Below are positions 15,675-24,027 of a stretch of 64,000 nt of DNA, one piece after another. Both the position numbers and the translations under genes were made by a program. The notes beneath the pieces are model-generated. The model searched no databases, was not told the origin of the DNA, and saw only the letters and a list, made by a program, of their open reading frames with translations. Position 1 is the stretch's first letter; each line of letters begins with the position of its first letter. Origin of the DNA: 79-D21 sp022839995 (GTDB taxonomy: Bacteria; Synergistota; Synergistia; Synergistales; 79-D21); contig JALHIN010000008.1 of NCBI GenBank assembly GCA_022839995.1, positions 24,326 through 88,325 on the forward strand, in the 5' to 3' direction.

Positions 15675-16606
15675 GCTTTTTCTCTTTCCAGGAAAGGGAC
15701 CTGGAAGAACTTGTCGAAAAGACAAGGCCTTTCGCAGAGGAAGGAAAGGTGGCGACGTACATCCCGGAATTGGCCCGGGGCGACCCAGGCGCCCTGGCAG
15801 TTGCAGCCGTGGACGGAGAAGGATCGAGGATTGTTGCAGGTGACCGGGATCTCCGGTTTACCATGCAGTCCATTTCGAAGGTCGTTTCGCTCGCCCTCGC
15901 GCTCTTGGAGTTCGGCGAAAAGGCGGTTTTCGGTAAAGTGGGGATGGATCCCACGGCTGACCCTTTCAACTCCGTCATGCGGCTGGAAATGGTCCGTCCG
16001 CATCGGCCGCAAAACCCCTTGATCAACGCCGGTGCGATCGTCGTGGACTCCATGCTTCTCGCCAAGGGGGCGGACGAGGCGTTCAACTCGGTCCGGGAGA
16101 TGGCGAGGAGCTTGACGGGTAATCCCGGGATCCGGGAAAACGAGGCGGTCTATCTTTCCGAGAAACGAACGGGAGACCGCAATCGTTCCCTGGCCTACTT
16201 CCTGAAGAGCGTCAAAACCATCCGCGGAGATGTCGAAGAAATCCTGGATGTCTATTTCAGGCAGTGCAGCCTGGAGGTGACCGTATCGGATCTGGCCGTT
16301 CTTGCTGGAACGATCGCACTTGACGGAAGGAATCCGCTGACGGGAGAAAAGGTGCTTCCCGGGAAAATATGCAGGATCCTGAGGGCGCTGATGGCCACCT
16401 GTGGGCTTTACGACGGTTCAGGGGAGTTCGCCGTCCGGGTCGGCATTCCGGCGAAAAGCGGGGTTGGAGGGGGCATCATCGCCACCGTTCCGGGTATTAT
16501 GGGAATTGCAGTCTGCGGTCCCGCACTGGATCACCAGGGGAATTCCATCGCAGGAATCGCGCTTCTTGAATGCATGTCCGAGCGATTCGGCCTGAGGGTT
16601 TTATAG
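15671..16606 (+). CDS. glsA: Glutaminase A
   Basis: Hydrolyses L-glutamine to glutamate and ammonia in the cytoplasm. The 311-residue protein has the serine-dependent beta-lactamase-like fold motif QSISKVVSL with catalytic S67 and K70, Y30 of the GKVATYIPELA segment, the NPLINAGAIV motif near 118, and GVGGGIIATVPG near 271 closing the site. Length matches the short bacterial form without ankyrin or STAS extensions. Start ATG overlaps the SUI1 gene (ATGA). It fits an amino acid-fermenting lifestyle. Confidence 0.95.
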   Translation: MSFFSFQERDLEELVEKTRPFAEEGKVATYIPELARGDPGALAVAAVDGEGSRIVAGDRDLRFTMQSISKVVSLALALLEFGEKAVFGKVGMDPTADPFNSVMRLEMVRPHRPQNPLINAGAIVVDSMLLAKGADEAFNSVREMARSLTGNPGIRENEAVYLSEKRTGDRNRSLAYFLKSVKTIRGDVEEILDVYFRQCSLEVTVSDLAVLAGTIALDGRNPLTGEKVLPGKICRILRALMATCGLYDGSGEFAVRVGIPAKSGVGGGIIATVPGIMGIAVCGPALDHQGNSIAGIALLECMSERFGLRVL

Positions 16607-16641
16607 GTTCCGCAGAGGGGGGCAGCCCCCTCTACGGAACC
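16606..16641. terminator. Hairpin between glsA and rubrerythrin genes
   Basis: Near-perfect stem (GGTTCCG-x-AGAGGGGG with CCCCCTCT-x-CGGAACC, 4-base loop) in the convergent gap. There is no U-tract on either side, so it could be a terminator of an unusual kind or an RNA end stabiliser. Confidence 0.5.
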
Positions 16642-16650
16642 GGTGAAGGG

Positions 16651-17145
16651 CTAGTCGATTTTCCGGTAGGCCTGTTTCTTGGCCCCGCAAATCGGGCAGC
16701 TTTCCGGGGCCTCTCCTTCCGCGATGTGTCCGCAAACGGTGCAGAGGAAAAGGTCGGTGGTTTCACCGCTGTGGAGGGTTTGCAGGGCCTTCTCGTAGAG
16801 GTGTGCGTGAACCGCTTCCGCCTTCCCGACAAGCTCCAGTTTCCTCGCTACCGTCCCTGCGCTTTCCTGCTTTGCAGTTTCTACAAAATCCGGGTACATC
16901 CTGGTAAACTCGTACGTTTCTCCTTCAATGGCTGCCTTGAGATTTTCTTCGGTAGTACGGATCATGCCCAGGGCCTTGAGATGGTCGATCGCATGGATCG
17001 TTTCCGCTTCGGCAGCTGCCCTGAAAAGCTTCGCTGCCTGGTGGAACCCCTCTGCCTCCGCCTGGCGGGCAAAAGCAAGATACTTTCGGTTTGCCATGGA
17101 CTCTCCCGCAAAAGCTTCCTTCAGGTTCTCCTCGGTCTTTTTCAT
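16651..17145 (-). CDS. Rubrerythrin
   Basis: Peroxide-reducing diiron protein of anaerobes. 164 residues: an N-terminal ferritin-like four-helix domain with ENLKEAFAGESMANRKYLAFA (about 6-26), a second EENLKAAIEGETYEF helix motif carrying the paired ExxE-type ligands, and ligand helix EAVHAHLYEKAL. The C-terminal rubredoxin-like domain has CTVCG and CPICG knuckles (about 135-153). Its promoter overlaps a 15-base PerR-like operator (17174-17188), so peroxide control is likely. Monocistronic. Confidence 0.95.
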   Translation of the reverse strand: MKKTEENLKEAFAGESMANRKYLAFARQAEAEGFHQAAKLFRAAAEAETIHAIDHLKALGMIRTTEENLKAAIEGETYEFTRMYPDFVETAKQESAGTVARKLELVGKAEAVHAHLYEKALQTLHSGETTDLFLCTVCGHIAEGEAPESCPICGAKKQAYRKID

Positions 17146-17173
17146 CTGCGAAAAAACCCCCCTCTTCTTGAAA

Positions 17174-17188
17174 TTAGAATCATTATAA
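17174..17188. promoter_or_regulatory. PerR-box-like operator of the rubrerythrin gene
   Basis: TTAGAATCATTATAA matches the 7-1-7 PerR consensus TTATAATNATTATAA at all but one defined position. It overlaps the -10 hexamer of the rubrerythrin promoter on the minus strand, so binding would block RNA polymerase. A Fur-type repressor is the alternative reading. Confidence 0.7.
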
Positions 17189-17210
17189 ATAAAACCAGTC
17201 TAGGATGCAA
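17182..17210 (-). promoter_or_regulatory. Sigma-70 promoter of the rubrerythrin gene
   Basis: TTGCAT (-35, 17210-17205), exactly 17 bases, perfect TATAAT (-10, 17187-17182), all on the minus strand. Confidence 0.8.
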
Positions 17211-17226
17211 TGTCGGAAAAACCGCT

Positions 17227-18282
17227 TTAACCGAAGAGAGAATTCAGGCCCTGCAGGAGCAGCTCAAGATCCGAGTCCTTGCCTTTCCGGGGAAGGGGCA
17301 GGCCGACCGTTTCTTCCCCAAGGAGGTAGGCAAAACGACAGGAGAAACGAAGGGCAGGATTCAGCCGCCAGAGGGAGGGACACTCGTATCCCAACTCGCG
17401 GAAAAGCGATTGGATCCTTGCCGCATGAAAAGGGGTACGAACGGGAATCACGAGAGGCACCGCCTCCTTTGTAAGACATGGAAAAAGCGGACGAATTCCA
17501 TTCTCCTGGATGGCCGGTTTCGCCAGGAATTCCAGGAAGAGCTTCCCGAAATGCCTTCTTCGGCGGACCTCTTCCAGGAAAGGTTCCGCATTCAGCTTTT
17601 CCCAGGAAGTGTAAGACGGGGAGCGGGGTGGGGACGAAAAAGAGGCTTCCAAATCCCTTTCCACCTCTTCGAGGGCCGAGAGACCTTCCTCGAAAGCTCC
17701 CTCTTCAATGCACCGAAACCCCTTCTCCCTGTTTCCCGCCAGCCGGGAATCGGCGGGGGCCAGATCGGGCCGGATCGCAAACCGAGTAACCAAAGCGCCT
17801 CCATCCGGGATCGGGAAAAATTTCCGAAAGCTGAAAAGGGCAAAGTCTCCCACGAACCCGACGTTTCCGTTCAGCGAGGCGCCTGCACAGTCCTCGATCA
17901 GAAGAGGACGGTTCTGCGGGGGTCTTGAACGGAACCAGCCAAGTGCCCCGGTGTTGGTGAAGCCGAAGTAATGGATGATCAGCAAAAGATCTCCCGTTGA
18001 AGGGCCAGGATTCGGGAAAACCGGCTTGAAGCCGGAGCTGTTCTCGTAGAAACGGAGACGGATTCCGGCTCTCCTGAAAACCTGGGGAAGAGAAGGGCAG
18101 GAATACGCCGGGAGCCAGGCCGTTCCTGAAAACCCCTGCCCGGCAAGATGCCGAAGGACAAGAATCAGGGCAGACCTCCCGCTGTCCGTCGGAATGGCGA
18201 TTCTGCCGACTCTTTCGAACCGGGCAAGGAACGGGTCGACTCCTCCTTTTCCGGGACCAGGGGCGAAGCTTCGACTGTCCAT
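17227..18282 (-). CDS. DegT/DnrJ/EryC1/StrS-like PLP enzyme (divergent)
   Basis: 351-residue protein resembling the sugar-aminotransferase family of fold-type I PLP enzymes. Visible landmarks: an N-terminal TDSGRSALILVLRHL segment (the cofactor-phosphate contact region), PAYSCPSLPQVFRRAG, LLIEDCAGAS (the Asp that contacts the PLP ring) and LFSFRKFFPIPDGGALVT, whose lysine is the likely Schiff-base residue. This resembles the F-[ST]-x-x-K-x-[LI]-x-x-x-x-GG pattern of the family. No sugar-nucleotide genes are nearby. A TATGAT -10-like element ends 6 bases before the ATG and no ribosome site is seen, so the transcript may be leaderless. Confidence 0.72.
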   Translation of the reverse strand: MDSRSFAPGPGKGGVDPFLARFERVGRIAIPTDSGRSALILVLRHLAGQGFSGTAWLPAYSCPSLPQVFRRAGIRLRFYENSSGFKPVFPNPGPSTGDLLLIIHYFGFTNTGALGWFRSRPPQNRPLLIEDCAGASLNGNVGFVGDFALFSFRKFFPIPDGGALVTRFAIRPDLAPADSRLAGNREKGFRCIEEGAFEEGLSALEEVERDLEASFSSPPRSPSYTSWEKLNAEPFLEEVRRRRHFGKLFLEFLAKPAIQENGIRPLFPCLTKEAVPLVIPVRTPFHAARIQSLFRELGYECPSLWRLNPALRFSCRFAYLLGEETVGLPLPRKGKDSDLELLLQGLNSLFG

Positions 18283-18335
18283 GGGGATATCATATCTCTC
18301 AAGGCTGCCTGTGAAACAAAGGTGAGGATTTGAAG

Positions 18336-18911
18336 ATGGAGAAGGCCTTTGACCGGATCGCGCCGTACTACGACCGATGGATCGGTCGGTTCATGTCCGA
18401 CCGAATGGATCGGATGGTTGAGATGCTCGCGTGCTCGCCCGAAGAGACCGTCCTGGACCTGGGGGGAGGAACCGGGCTTTTTGCCCGGAAGCTGGTGGGG
18501 CGTTGCCGGGAAGTCCACCTCCTTGACGAAAGCCTGCCGATGATCCAAAGCGGGGCGAGCGACAGGATCCTCGCCCGGGAAGGAGATGCAACCCGAACGG
18601 GTTACCCGGATCGTTCGTTTGACGCAATCGTCCTGTCGGACGTCATGCACCATATTCGGGAGCAGGAACTTCTTTTGCTTGAAGTCTGCAGGCTTCTGAA
18701 ACCAGGGGGGCGACTCCTGGTCAACGAGATCGACCGGGAGAAGTTCCTGGGGTCCCTTGTTGGAAAGCTGGAAGCTTTTTTCATCCCTCCGGTATTCCCC
18801 GTCGGGTTTCTCGAACTTTCGAAATCGCTGGATCGCCACGGCTTCATTCTCTTGGCGAAGCAACAGGACGCCTGGAGTTTCGTCGCGATTTGGAGAAGCA
18901 TCGAGGGTTAG
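18336..18911 (+). CDS. Class I SAM-dependent methyltransferase
   Basis: 191-residue Rossmann-fold methyltransferase (Methyltransf_11 type). It opens MEKAFDRIAPYYDRWIGRFM, like the UbiE/MenG-type enzymes, has motif I VLDLGGGTGLFARKL near 38-52, motif II LLDE near 59 and DAIVLSDVMHHIREQELLL near 93-111, and LKPGGRLLVNEI. Substrate unknown; no quinone genes are nearby. Start at ATG 18336, 8 bases after AGGTGAGG; the TTG at 18330 is too close to that site. The stop overlaps the opposing hisIE stop by 4 bases. Confidence 0.85.
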   Translation: MEKAFDRIAPYYDRWIGRFMSDRMDRMVEMLACSPEETVLDLGGGTGLFARKLVGRCREVHLLDESLPMIQSGASDRILAREGDATRTGYPDRSFDAIVLSDVMHHIREQELLLLEVCRLLKPGGRLLVNEIDREKFLGSLVGKLEAFFIPPVFPVGFLELSKSLDRHGFILLAKQQDAWSFVAIWRSIEG

Positions 18912-19534
18912 CAGGTCGTGCTGCGATGTCGCCTCCGCAATTCCCCCAGGACGTCCAGGGGTTTCAGGTCCAACGAAATCAGGGCAACGAGTAGGTGGTA
19001 AAGCAGGTCCGCAGCCTCGTAGCGGGTGTTCTCCCGATCCTTGAGGGCTACCGCCAGGGCGGTCTCCACCCCTTCTTCACCGACCTTCTGCGCGATTCGG
19101 GAAGCTCCTTCCTGAAGGAGGCGGGCCGTATAGCTCTCTTCCGGGGGGGCGAAGCGCCTTTCAAGGAGGCATCTCCACAATCGCCCCCAGAAGGTGCAGT
19201 CGGTTCCTCCCTCACCCCAAAGGGACCTGTAGAAGCAGGTCCTTTGGCCCGTGTGACACGCGGGACCAGCGGGTTCCACGAGGGCAAGCAGGGTGTCCCC
19301 GTCGCAGTCGATTTTCATTTCCACGACATGCATGGTGTTGCCGCTCGTTTCTCCTTTTTTCCAGAGGCAGTTCCGGGATCGGCTGAAAAGGGTCAACTCT
19401 CCCGACAGTTCCGTTTTTTCCAGGGCTTCCCTGTTCGCCCAGGCCACCATGAGGACTTCGCCCGATTCGCAATCCTGCACGACGACCGGGACTAGGCCGG
19501 TTGAATCGAAATGGACTTGATCCAGAATGCTCAT
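18908..19534 (-). CDS. hisI: Bifunctional phosphoribosyl-AMP cyclohydrolase / phosphoribosyl-ATP pyrophosphatase
   Basis: Catalyses steps 2 and 3 of histidine synthesis. Residues 1-105 are the HisI cyclohydrolase domain with the metal-binding D76-C-D78-G-D80 and C93/C100 of the ACHTGQRTCFYR segment. Residues ~110-208 are the HisE pyrophosphatase domain with KVGEEGVETALA and EAADLLYHLLVAL. A HisIE fusion of this length (208 aa) is standard. It is the last gene of the his operon, its start overlapping hisF by 4 bases. Confidence 0.96.
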   Translation of the reverse strand: MSILDQVHFDSTGLVPVVVQDCESGEVLMVAWANREALEKTELSGELTLFSRSRNCLWKKGETSGNTMHVVEMKIDCDGDTLLALVEPAGPACHTGQRTCFYRSLWGEGGTDCTFWGRLWRCLLERRFAPPEESYTARLLQEGASRIAQKVGEEGVETALAVALKDRENTRYEAADLLYHLLVALISLDLKPLDVLGELRRRHRSTTC

Positions 19535-20310
19535 CTTGATTTTGCCTCCTCGTCCTTGATTCGAACCGGAACCTTTGCGTCCGCCAGCTCTTTCTTGACT
19601 TTTCGGATCGACAGGATCCCGTAATGAAAAATGGAAGCTGCCAGCGCCGCATCCGCACCGGCCTCTAAGGCAAGGCGAATATCTTCCGCCGATCCGGCTC
19701 CTCCGGACGCGATCAGCGGAACCGGTGCGGCTTCGGATACGGCGCGGATCAGATCAAGATCGTACCCCTCGTTTGTCCCGTCCCGATCCATGCTGGTCAG
19801 GAGAATTTCGCCGCATCCGAGACGCACTCCTTCACGGGCCCAAACCACCACGTCGATTCCCGTGGGGGTTCGCCCCCCTTCGATAAGGACCTCCCAGCGG
19901 CCGTCAGTCTTGCGTTTGGCATCGATGGCCAGAACGACGGCCTGCCTGCCGAGATTTCGGGCGCAATCCCGGATCAGGCTGGGGTCCCGTACAGCAGCGG
20001 TATTCAGCGAGACCTTGTCCGCACCGATCGCGACGAGTTGCCGGGCCTCTTCAGCAGTGGAGATGCCCCCTCCTACGGTAAAGGGGATGAAGAGGCGCTC
20101 TGCCACTGCCCTAACCCAATCGGTCATTGTCCGGCGCCTCTCCTGCGAAGCGGAAATGTCCAGGAATACGAGTTCATCCGCGCCTTCCTCCATGTATGCT
20201 GCGGCAAGTTCCGCGGGATCTCCCGCATCCCTGAGGTCCCGGAAACGGATTCCCTTTACGACCCGCCCCCCCTTGATGTCAAGGCAAGGGATGATTCGTT
20301 TCATCAGCAA
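19531..20310 (-). CDS. hisF: Imidazole glycerol phosphate synthase, cyclase subunit
   Basis: Cyclase subunit that, with HisH, forms imidazole glycerol phosphate and AICAR. Start chosen at TTG 20310: AGGAGGT lies 9 bases upstream, and it places catalytic Asp at residue 11 (MLMKRIIPCLD), as in well-studied HisF. The ATG at 20304 would leave a 15-base spacing. (beta/alpha)8 barrel motifs are present: PFTVGGGI near 75, AIDAKRK near 130 with the second catalytic Asp, and IASGGAGS near 200. Overlaps the hisA stop. Confidence 0.96.
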   Translation of the reverse strand: MLMKRIIPCLDIKGGRVVKGIRFRDLRDAGDPAELAAAYMEEGADELVFLDISASQERRRTMTDWVRAVAERLFIPFTVGGGISTAEEARQLVAIGADKVSLNTAAVRDPSLIRDCARNLGRQAVVLAIDAKRKTDGRWEVLIEGGRTPTGIDVVVWAREGVRLGCGEILLTSMDRDGTNEGYDLDLIRAVSEAAPVPLIASGGAGSAEDIRLALEAGADAALAASIFHYGILSIRKVKKELADAKVPVRIKDEEAKSR

Positions 20311-21023
20311 GGACGATCCACCTCCTGGGCGTCTTTTAAATTCAGATTTCCCTCATACAGGGCCTTTCCCACGACCACGTCGGAAATCCCAAGGCCGGCG
20401 AGAGCCCTGATGTCCTGCAGGTTGCGGATGCCGCCTGCTGCAGTGAATTCCATTTCGGGGAAGGCCTTTCGCAAGGTTTCGTACAGGTCAAGATCGGGCC
20501 CCTCACCTGTTCCATCCCGGTCGACCGCAGTGACGAGGCAATGCCGAAACCCGGCAACAAGGAGCCGCTGCAGGGTTTCCTCGGGGCCGAGAGCAGCCTT
20601 TTCGGTCCATCCGCTGACTGCGACTTGTCGCATTTTGATATCGACCGTTGGGATGATGCGCTCCCCGAACTTCGCGAATAGCTCGAAGGGCATCTGTTCC
20701 GTGGCCAGGAGCAAGCTGCCCACCATTGCAAAAGCGGCTCCCATCGAGAGGACCTTCTCTATGGAAGCAACCGTCCGCAAGCCTCCTCCGTAGCGAATCG
20801 TCAGGTTCAGGGCAGAAAGGGAAGGCAAAACTTCGGCATGACAGGGGATTCCCTTACGGGCCCCTTCAAGGTCGACGACATGAAGCCGAGGACATCCCTC
20901 CGATTGGAAGGCCATCGCCACTGAAAGGGGATCATCGGCATATTCGGTCCTCGCGGAATAGTCTCCCCGGGTGAGGCGAACCACCTTTCCCTGGAAAAGG
21001 TCGATCGCGGGCCAGATCTTCAT
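20304..21023 (-). CDS. hisA: ProFAR isomerase
   Basis: 1-(5-phosphoribosyl)-5-[(5-phosphoribosylamino)methylideneamino]imidazole-4-carboxamide isomerase. The ATG at 21023 gives MKIWPAIDLFQGKVVRL with catalytic D8; the other catalytic Asp is in LVTAVDRDGTGEGPD near 128. IRYGGGLRTVASIE and TAAGGIRNLQDI are the two phosphate-binding turns. Length 239 is normal. A 42-residue in-frame upstream extension reads through hisH and is rejected. Overlaps hisH by 4 bases. Confidence 0.96.
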   Translation of the reverse strand: MKIWPAIDLFQGKVVRLTRGDYSARTEYADDPLSVAMAFQSEGCPRLHVVDLEGARKGIPCHAEVLPSLSALNLTIRYGGGLRTVASIEKVLSMGAAFAMVGSLLLATEQMPFELFAKFGERIIPTVDIKMRQVAVSGWTEKAALGPEETLQRLLVAGFRHCLVTAVDRDGTGEGPDLDLYETLRKAFPEMEFTAAGGIRNLQDIRALAGLGISDVVVGKALYEGNLNLKDAQEVDRPC

Positions 21024-21640
21024 GAGGATTCCCCCGAAAGGAGACGGATAAACGCCCCGAGAAGGCGCAATCCTTCCCCGGCGCTGCGTTCGGGGTGGAA
21101 CTGGAAGCCCGCAACGCGGTTCAGCAGGGAAACCGAGCTGAAACGGCAACCGTCGATCACGGTTTCCGAAAGGCTCGCGTCATTGACGGGAGCTGCATAG
21201 CCATGGACAAAATAGGCATCGAGTCCCCCGGGAAAAAGGTCGGTGATTCCGGGCAGTTCCCTGAGCCAGGAAACCCGGTTCCATCCCATATGCGGTGACT
21301 TCCTGAGCCCCTCGAGAGGGGCGACCGTGCCGGGAAAGAACCCCAGGCCTTCGGTGAGTCCGTCTTCCAGGCTTGCTTCGTAAAGGAGCTGCATTCCCAG
21401 GCAGATCCCGAGCAGGGGATTTTTAGCCTGTCCCCAATCCCGGAGGACCTGGATCCAGCCTCTCCGGGAAAGCTCGGCCATTGCAGGAGGAAACGCTCCG
21501 ACTCCAGGAAGGACGAGAAAATCCACCTCGCTGTCCAGGCCAGAGGGGGTTCCCAGCAGGCGGGCTTCATACTGGAGTTTTTCCAGGGCACGGAGCACGT
21601 TTCCCAGGTTTCCCGCGCCGTAATCGATGATCCCGATCAT
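21020..21640 (-). CDS. hisH: Imidazole glycerol phosphate synthase, glutamine amidotransferase subunit
   Basis: Class I glutamine amidotransferase that supplies ammonia to HisF. 206 residues with IGIIDYGAGNLGNV at the N terminus, oxyanion strand PGVGAF, nucleophile C80 in GICLGMQLL and the His-Glu pair in FQFHPERSA near 180. All triad residues are present. Start overlaps hisB by 4 bases. Confidence 0.96.
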   Translation of the reverse strand: MIGIIDYGAGNLGNVLRALEKLQYEARLLGTPSGLDSEVDFLVLPGVGAFPPAMAELSRRGWIQVLRDWGQAKNPLLGICLGMQLLYEASLEDGLTEGLGFFPGTVAPLEGLRKSPHMGWNRVSWLRELPGITDLFPGGLDAYFVHGYAAPVNDASLSETVIDGCRFSSVSLLNRVAGFQFHPERSAGEGLRLLGAFIRLLSGESS

Positions 21641-22212
21641 ACCCAGATCCCTTTCGTGGTGGCTTCACGGCAGGAAGGGACGAGCGCCGACCGGAGGGCC
21701 CGGGCGACTCCCTTGAAGATGGCTTCCGCGAGGTGATGGGAATTGTCGACCGCCAGTGCATGGATATGGAGGGTCAGTCTCCCTTCCCGCGTGAAGGCGC
21801 TCCAGAATTCCCTGACTAGTTCCGTGTCGAAGTCTCCGCAGCGTGGGGTCGGAAAAACGGCATTCCACGTAAGCCCCCCGCGACCGCTGATGTCCACGGC
21901 CACCAAAACGAGAGTCCCATCCATGGGGATGGCGATCGAAGCGTAGCGCTCGCGAGGCCCCATCCGGAAAAGGTCCAGGAAAGCCGATCCCAGAACGATC
22001 CCAACATCTTCCGTCAAGTGATGGGCGTCCACTTCCGTATCGCCCGCTGCTTTCAGCTTCCCCGGGATGTCTGCGTGGTGGAGAAAGAGGCCGATCATGT
22101 GGTTCAGAAAACCGAGGGGCGTATCCACGTAGACGGCTTCCCCCGGGGGAAGGAACTCGAACTCTACAGCCGTTTCGTTTGAACGTCTCTCATACCGTTT
22201 TTCCATCCTCAT
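21637..22212 (-). CDS. hisB: Imidazoleglycerol-phosphate dehydratase
   Basis: Monofunctional IGPD of 191 residues, removing water from imidazole glycerol phosphate. Manganese-binding repeats are visible: DAHHLTEDVGI and DNSHHLAEAIFK, plus LNHMIGLFLHHADI. No histidinol-phosphatase domain is fused, unlike the enterobacterial enzyme. Start at ATG 22212, 9-10 bases after a GAGGA site; it overlaps the end of hisG by about 23 bases. Confidence 0.95.
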   Translation of the reverse strand: MRMEKRYERRSNETAVEFEFLPPGEAVYVDTPLGFLNHMIGLFLHHADIPGKLKAAGDTEVDAHHLTEDVGIVLGSAFLDLFRMGPRERYASIAIPMDGTLVLVAVDISGRGGLTWNAVFPTPRCGDFDTELVREFWSAFTREGRLTLHIHALAVDNSHHLAEAIFKGVARALRSALVPSCREATTKGIWV

Positions 22213-22852
22213 CGCCCGCTTTCCTCGAAGAAGTGGAGAATTTGCCGATGATTTCCTCAATGCCTTCCCAGGCCAGTTGGAGACTCTTGCAGCTTGCCAC
22301 GAACTTCAGGCTGACCGGGGCGATTTCCGCGATCACGGAGAGCGCGTTGGCCTTGAGCGTAGAACCGGTCTGGACGATATCGACGATGCAGTCGCTCAGG
22401 CCAAGGCGTGGGGCCATTTCGATCGAACCATTGAGGTGCACGAATTCGACCTGGATCCCTCGATCGGCGAAATAGGCTTCAGCGATTCGAGGGTACTTGG
22501 TTGCAACTCGGAGCCCCATCGCCTGGCTCTCGTGTCCGAGGAAACGGTTTGCAACTTTCTTGGGGCCGGCAAGAACGATCCGGCAAATTCCCCGTCCCGT
22601 GTCGGCGAGTTCCACGAGGGAAGCACCGGTTTCCCAGATCACGTCGGAACCCGCGAGCGCGAGATCGGCGATCCCGTAATGGACGTACACGGGGACATCC
22701 ATGGGCTTCGCGAGCAGGAAACGGAAGCCTTCATCCTGGATCACCAGCGATCGGCCTCTTTCCTTCAGCTTGAGCGTTGGGATCTCGAGACTTTCGAGAA
22801 CCTCGACCGCCTCATCCAGGACCCGGCCGGTGGGAAGACAAAGAGTCAGCAT
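22190..22852 (-). CDS. hisG: ATP phosphoribosyltransferase, short form
   Basis: First committed enzyme of histidine synthesis. At 220 residues it is the short (HisGS) form, which lacks the C-terminal regulatory domain and needs HisZ, encoded immediately upstream. Motifs: MLTLCLPTGRVLDEAV, VHYGIADLALAGSDVIWE, and the PRPP-binding DCIVDIVQTGSTLKANAL. Start ATG 22852 overlaps hisZ by 7 bases; longer in-frame starts read into hisZ. Confidence 0.95.
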   Translation of the reverse strand: MLTLCLPTGRVLDEAVEVLESLEIPTLKLKERGRSLVIQDEGFRFLLAKPMDVPVYVHYGIADLALAGSDVIWETGASLVELADTGRGICRIVLAGPKKVANRFLGHESQAMGLRVATKYPRIAEAYFADRGIQVEFVHLNGSIEMAPRLGLSDCIVDIVQTGSTLKANALSVIAEIAPVSLKFVASCKSLQLAWEGIEEIIGKFSTSSRKAGDEDGKTV

Positions 22853-24027
22853 CCGATTTCCTCCTCTTTCACTGGATCCAGCGGATACGCGGTGCACCCG
22901 GGAAGATCGATCCACCAGCCGTATCCTCTCTCACGGGCCAGCCGGACAGCTCCCTCCCTGTTCTCCTGCCAGCTCAACTCGATCCGGTATCCGGAGGCAA
23001 TGAAATCATCCGCCCGTTCAAGGGCAACTCTCGGTGAAAGACACCCGCACCATGCGACGGCCGGTGTTGGTCCTTCGGAACGGGAAAGCGAAGCGACCGC
23101 TCTTAGATCCAGCCCGAATCCAAGGGCTTGACCGACAATTCCGTATTGTTCGAGCAGGCCGTCGTACCTTCCTCCGCCTCCAAGGCTGAAACCTGCACTT
23201 CCGGAAAAGATCTCGAAAACAGGGCCGCTGTAGTACCCGAGTTCTCTTGCCAGGGCGAGGTCGAGCCTCAGGTTTTCCCCCAGGCCCAACTCTTCCAGCG
23301 CTTCCACGATCAGGCGGAGGTCCTTCAATGGCTGCATTTCCCCGAAGAGCCGGGTGGCTTCACCCAGGGTCCTGCCTGCCTTTCCCCGCAGGCGCGGAAG
23401 GTAGCAAAGCGGTTCCTTCAGCTCTTTTGGGAGGTGGACCTCCCTGAGTGCTTCAAAGTACGCTTCGTAACGGCGTTCGAGAAGTGCCAGCAGCAGCGAA
23501 GAGGAGAGGGGACGTTCGAGCCTGCCCAGGCATTCCTGGAGGAAGCCCGCGTGCCCGAGAACGACGACGGGGGAGTGGATGCCGATTCTCCGCAGGGACC
23601 TCAGGAGAAGAGCGATGACCTCTACGTCCGCTCCCTCTCCTTCCCACCCGAGAAGTTCCGCTCCGAACTGCAAATTTTCAAAGTCGGTTTCGGGAGGAAC
23701 CGGAGCCCTGTAGAGGGGCCCCGCGTAACAGACCCGCAGGGGCCGTTCCTGGGGAGAAAAGTGCGAAGAAAGGTAGGCAACGGCAGCCAGGGTCAGGTCC
23801 GCCCGCAGGAAGCAGCCTTCACCGGAAGGTGTGTAGACCGGGATCAGGCGTTTCCTGAAACTCGGCGGGAGCTTTTCCCACGCGGATTCGAGCAGCTGTA
23901 GACCCGGGGGGAAAAAGGGCTGGTAACCGTAAGCGGAGAAAGTTTCGAAAAAAATCTTCCTGCATCGCTCGACCCTTTCCCCCTCCCTGCCGCCGAGAGT
24001 TCGGGTCCCTTTGGGTTGACGGCTCAA
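22846..24027 (-). CDS. hisZ: ATP phosphoribosyltransferase regulatory subunit
   Basis: Histidyl-tRNA synthetase paralogue that activates short HisG and gives histidine feedback control. 393 residues; class II synthetase-like core with FFPPGLQLLESAW, LRADLTLAAVAYLSSH (motif 2 region, ending RPLRVCYAGPLYR) and SLGGGGRYDGLLEQYG (motif-3-like region). It lacks an anticodon-binding domain of full HisS. TTG start overlaps the hisD stop (TTGA). Its coupling with short hisG is diagnostic. Confidence 0.92.
   Translation of the reverse strand: MSRQPKGTRTLGGREGERVERCRKIFFETFSAYGYQPFFPPGLQLLESAWEKLPPSFRKRLIPVYTPSGEGCFLRADLTLAAVAYLSSHFSPQERPLRVCYAGPLYRAPVPPETDFENLQFGAELLGWEGEGADVEVIALLLRSLRRIGIHSPVVVLGHAGFLQECLGRLERPLSSSLLLALLERRYEAYFEALREVHLPKELKEPLCYLPRLRGKAGRTLGEATRLFGEMQPLKDLRLIVEALEELGLGENLRLDLALARELGYYSGPVFEIFSGSAGFSLGGGGRYDGLLEQYGIVGQALGFGLDLRAVASLSRSEGPTPAVAWCGCLSPRVALERADDFIASGYRIELSWQENREGAVRLARERGYGWWIDLPGCTAYPLDPVKEEEIGC

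Noticed and set aside
16570..17928. 452-codon open frame on the plus strand
   Set aside because: Antisense to the rubrerythrin and DegT-like genes; the protein has no recognisable motif and the opposite strand has clear families and a promoter.
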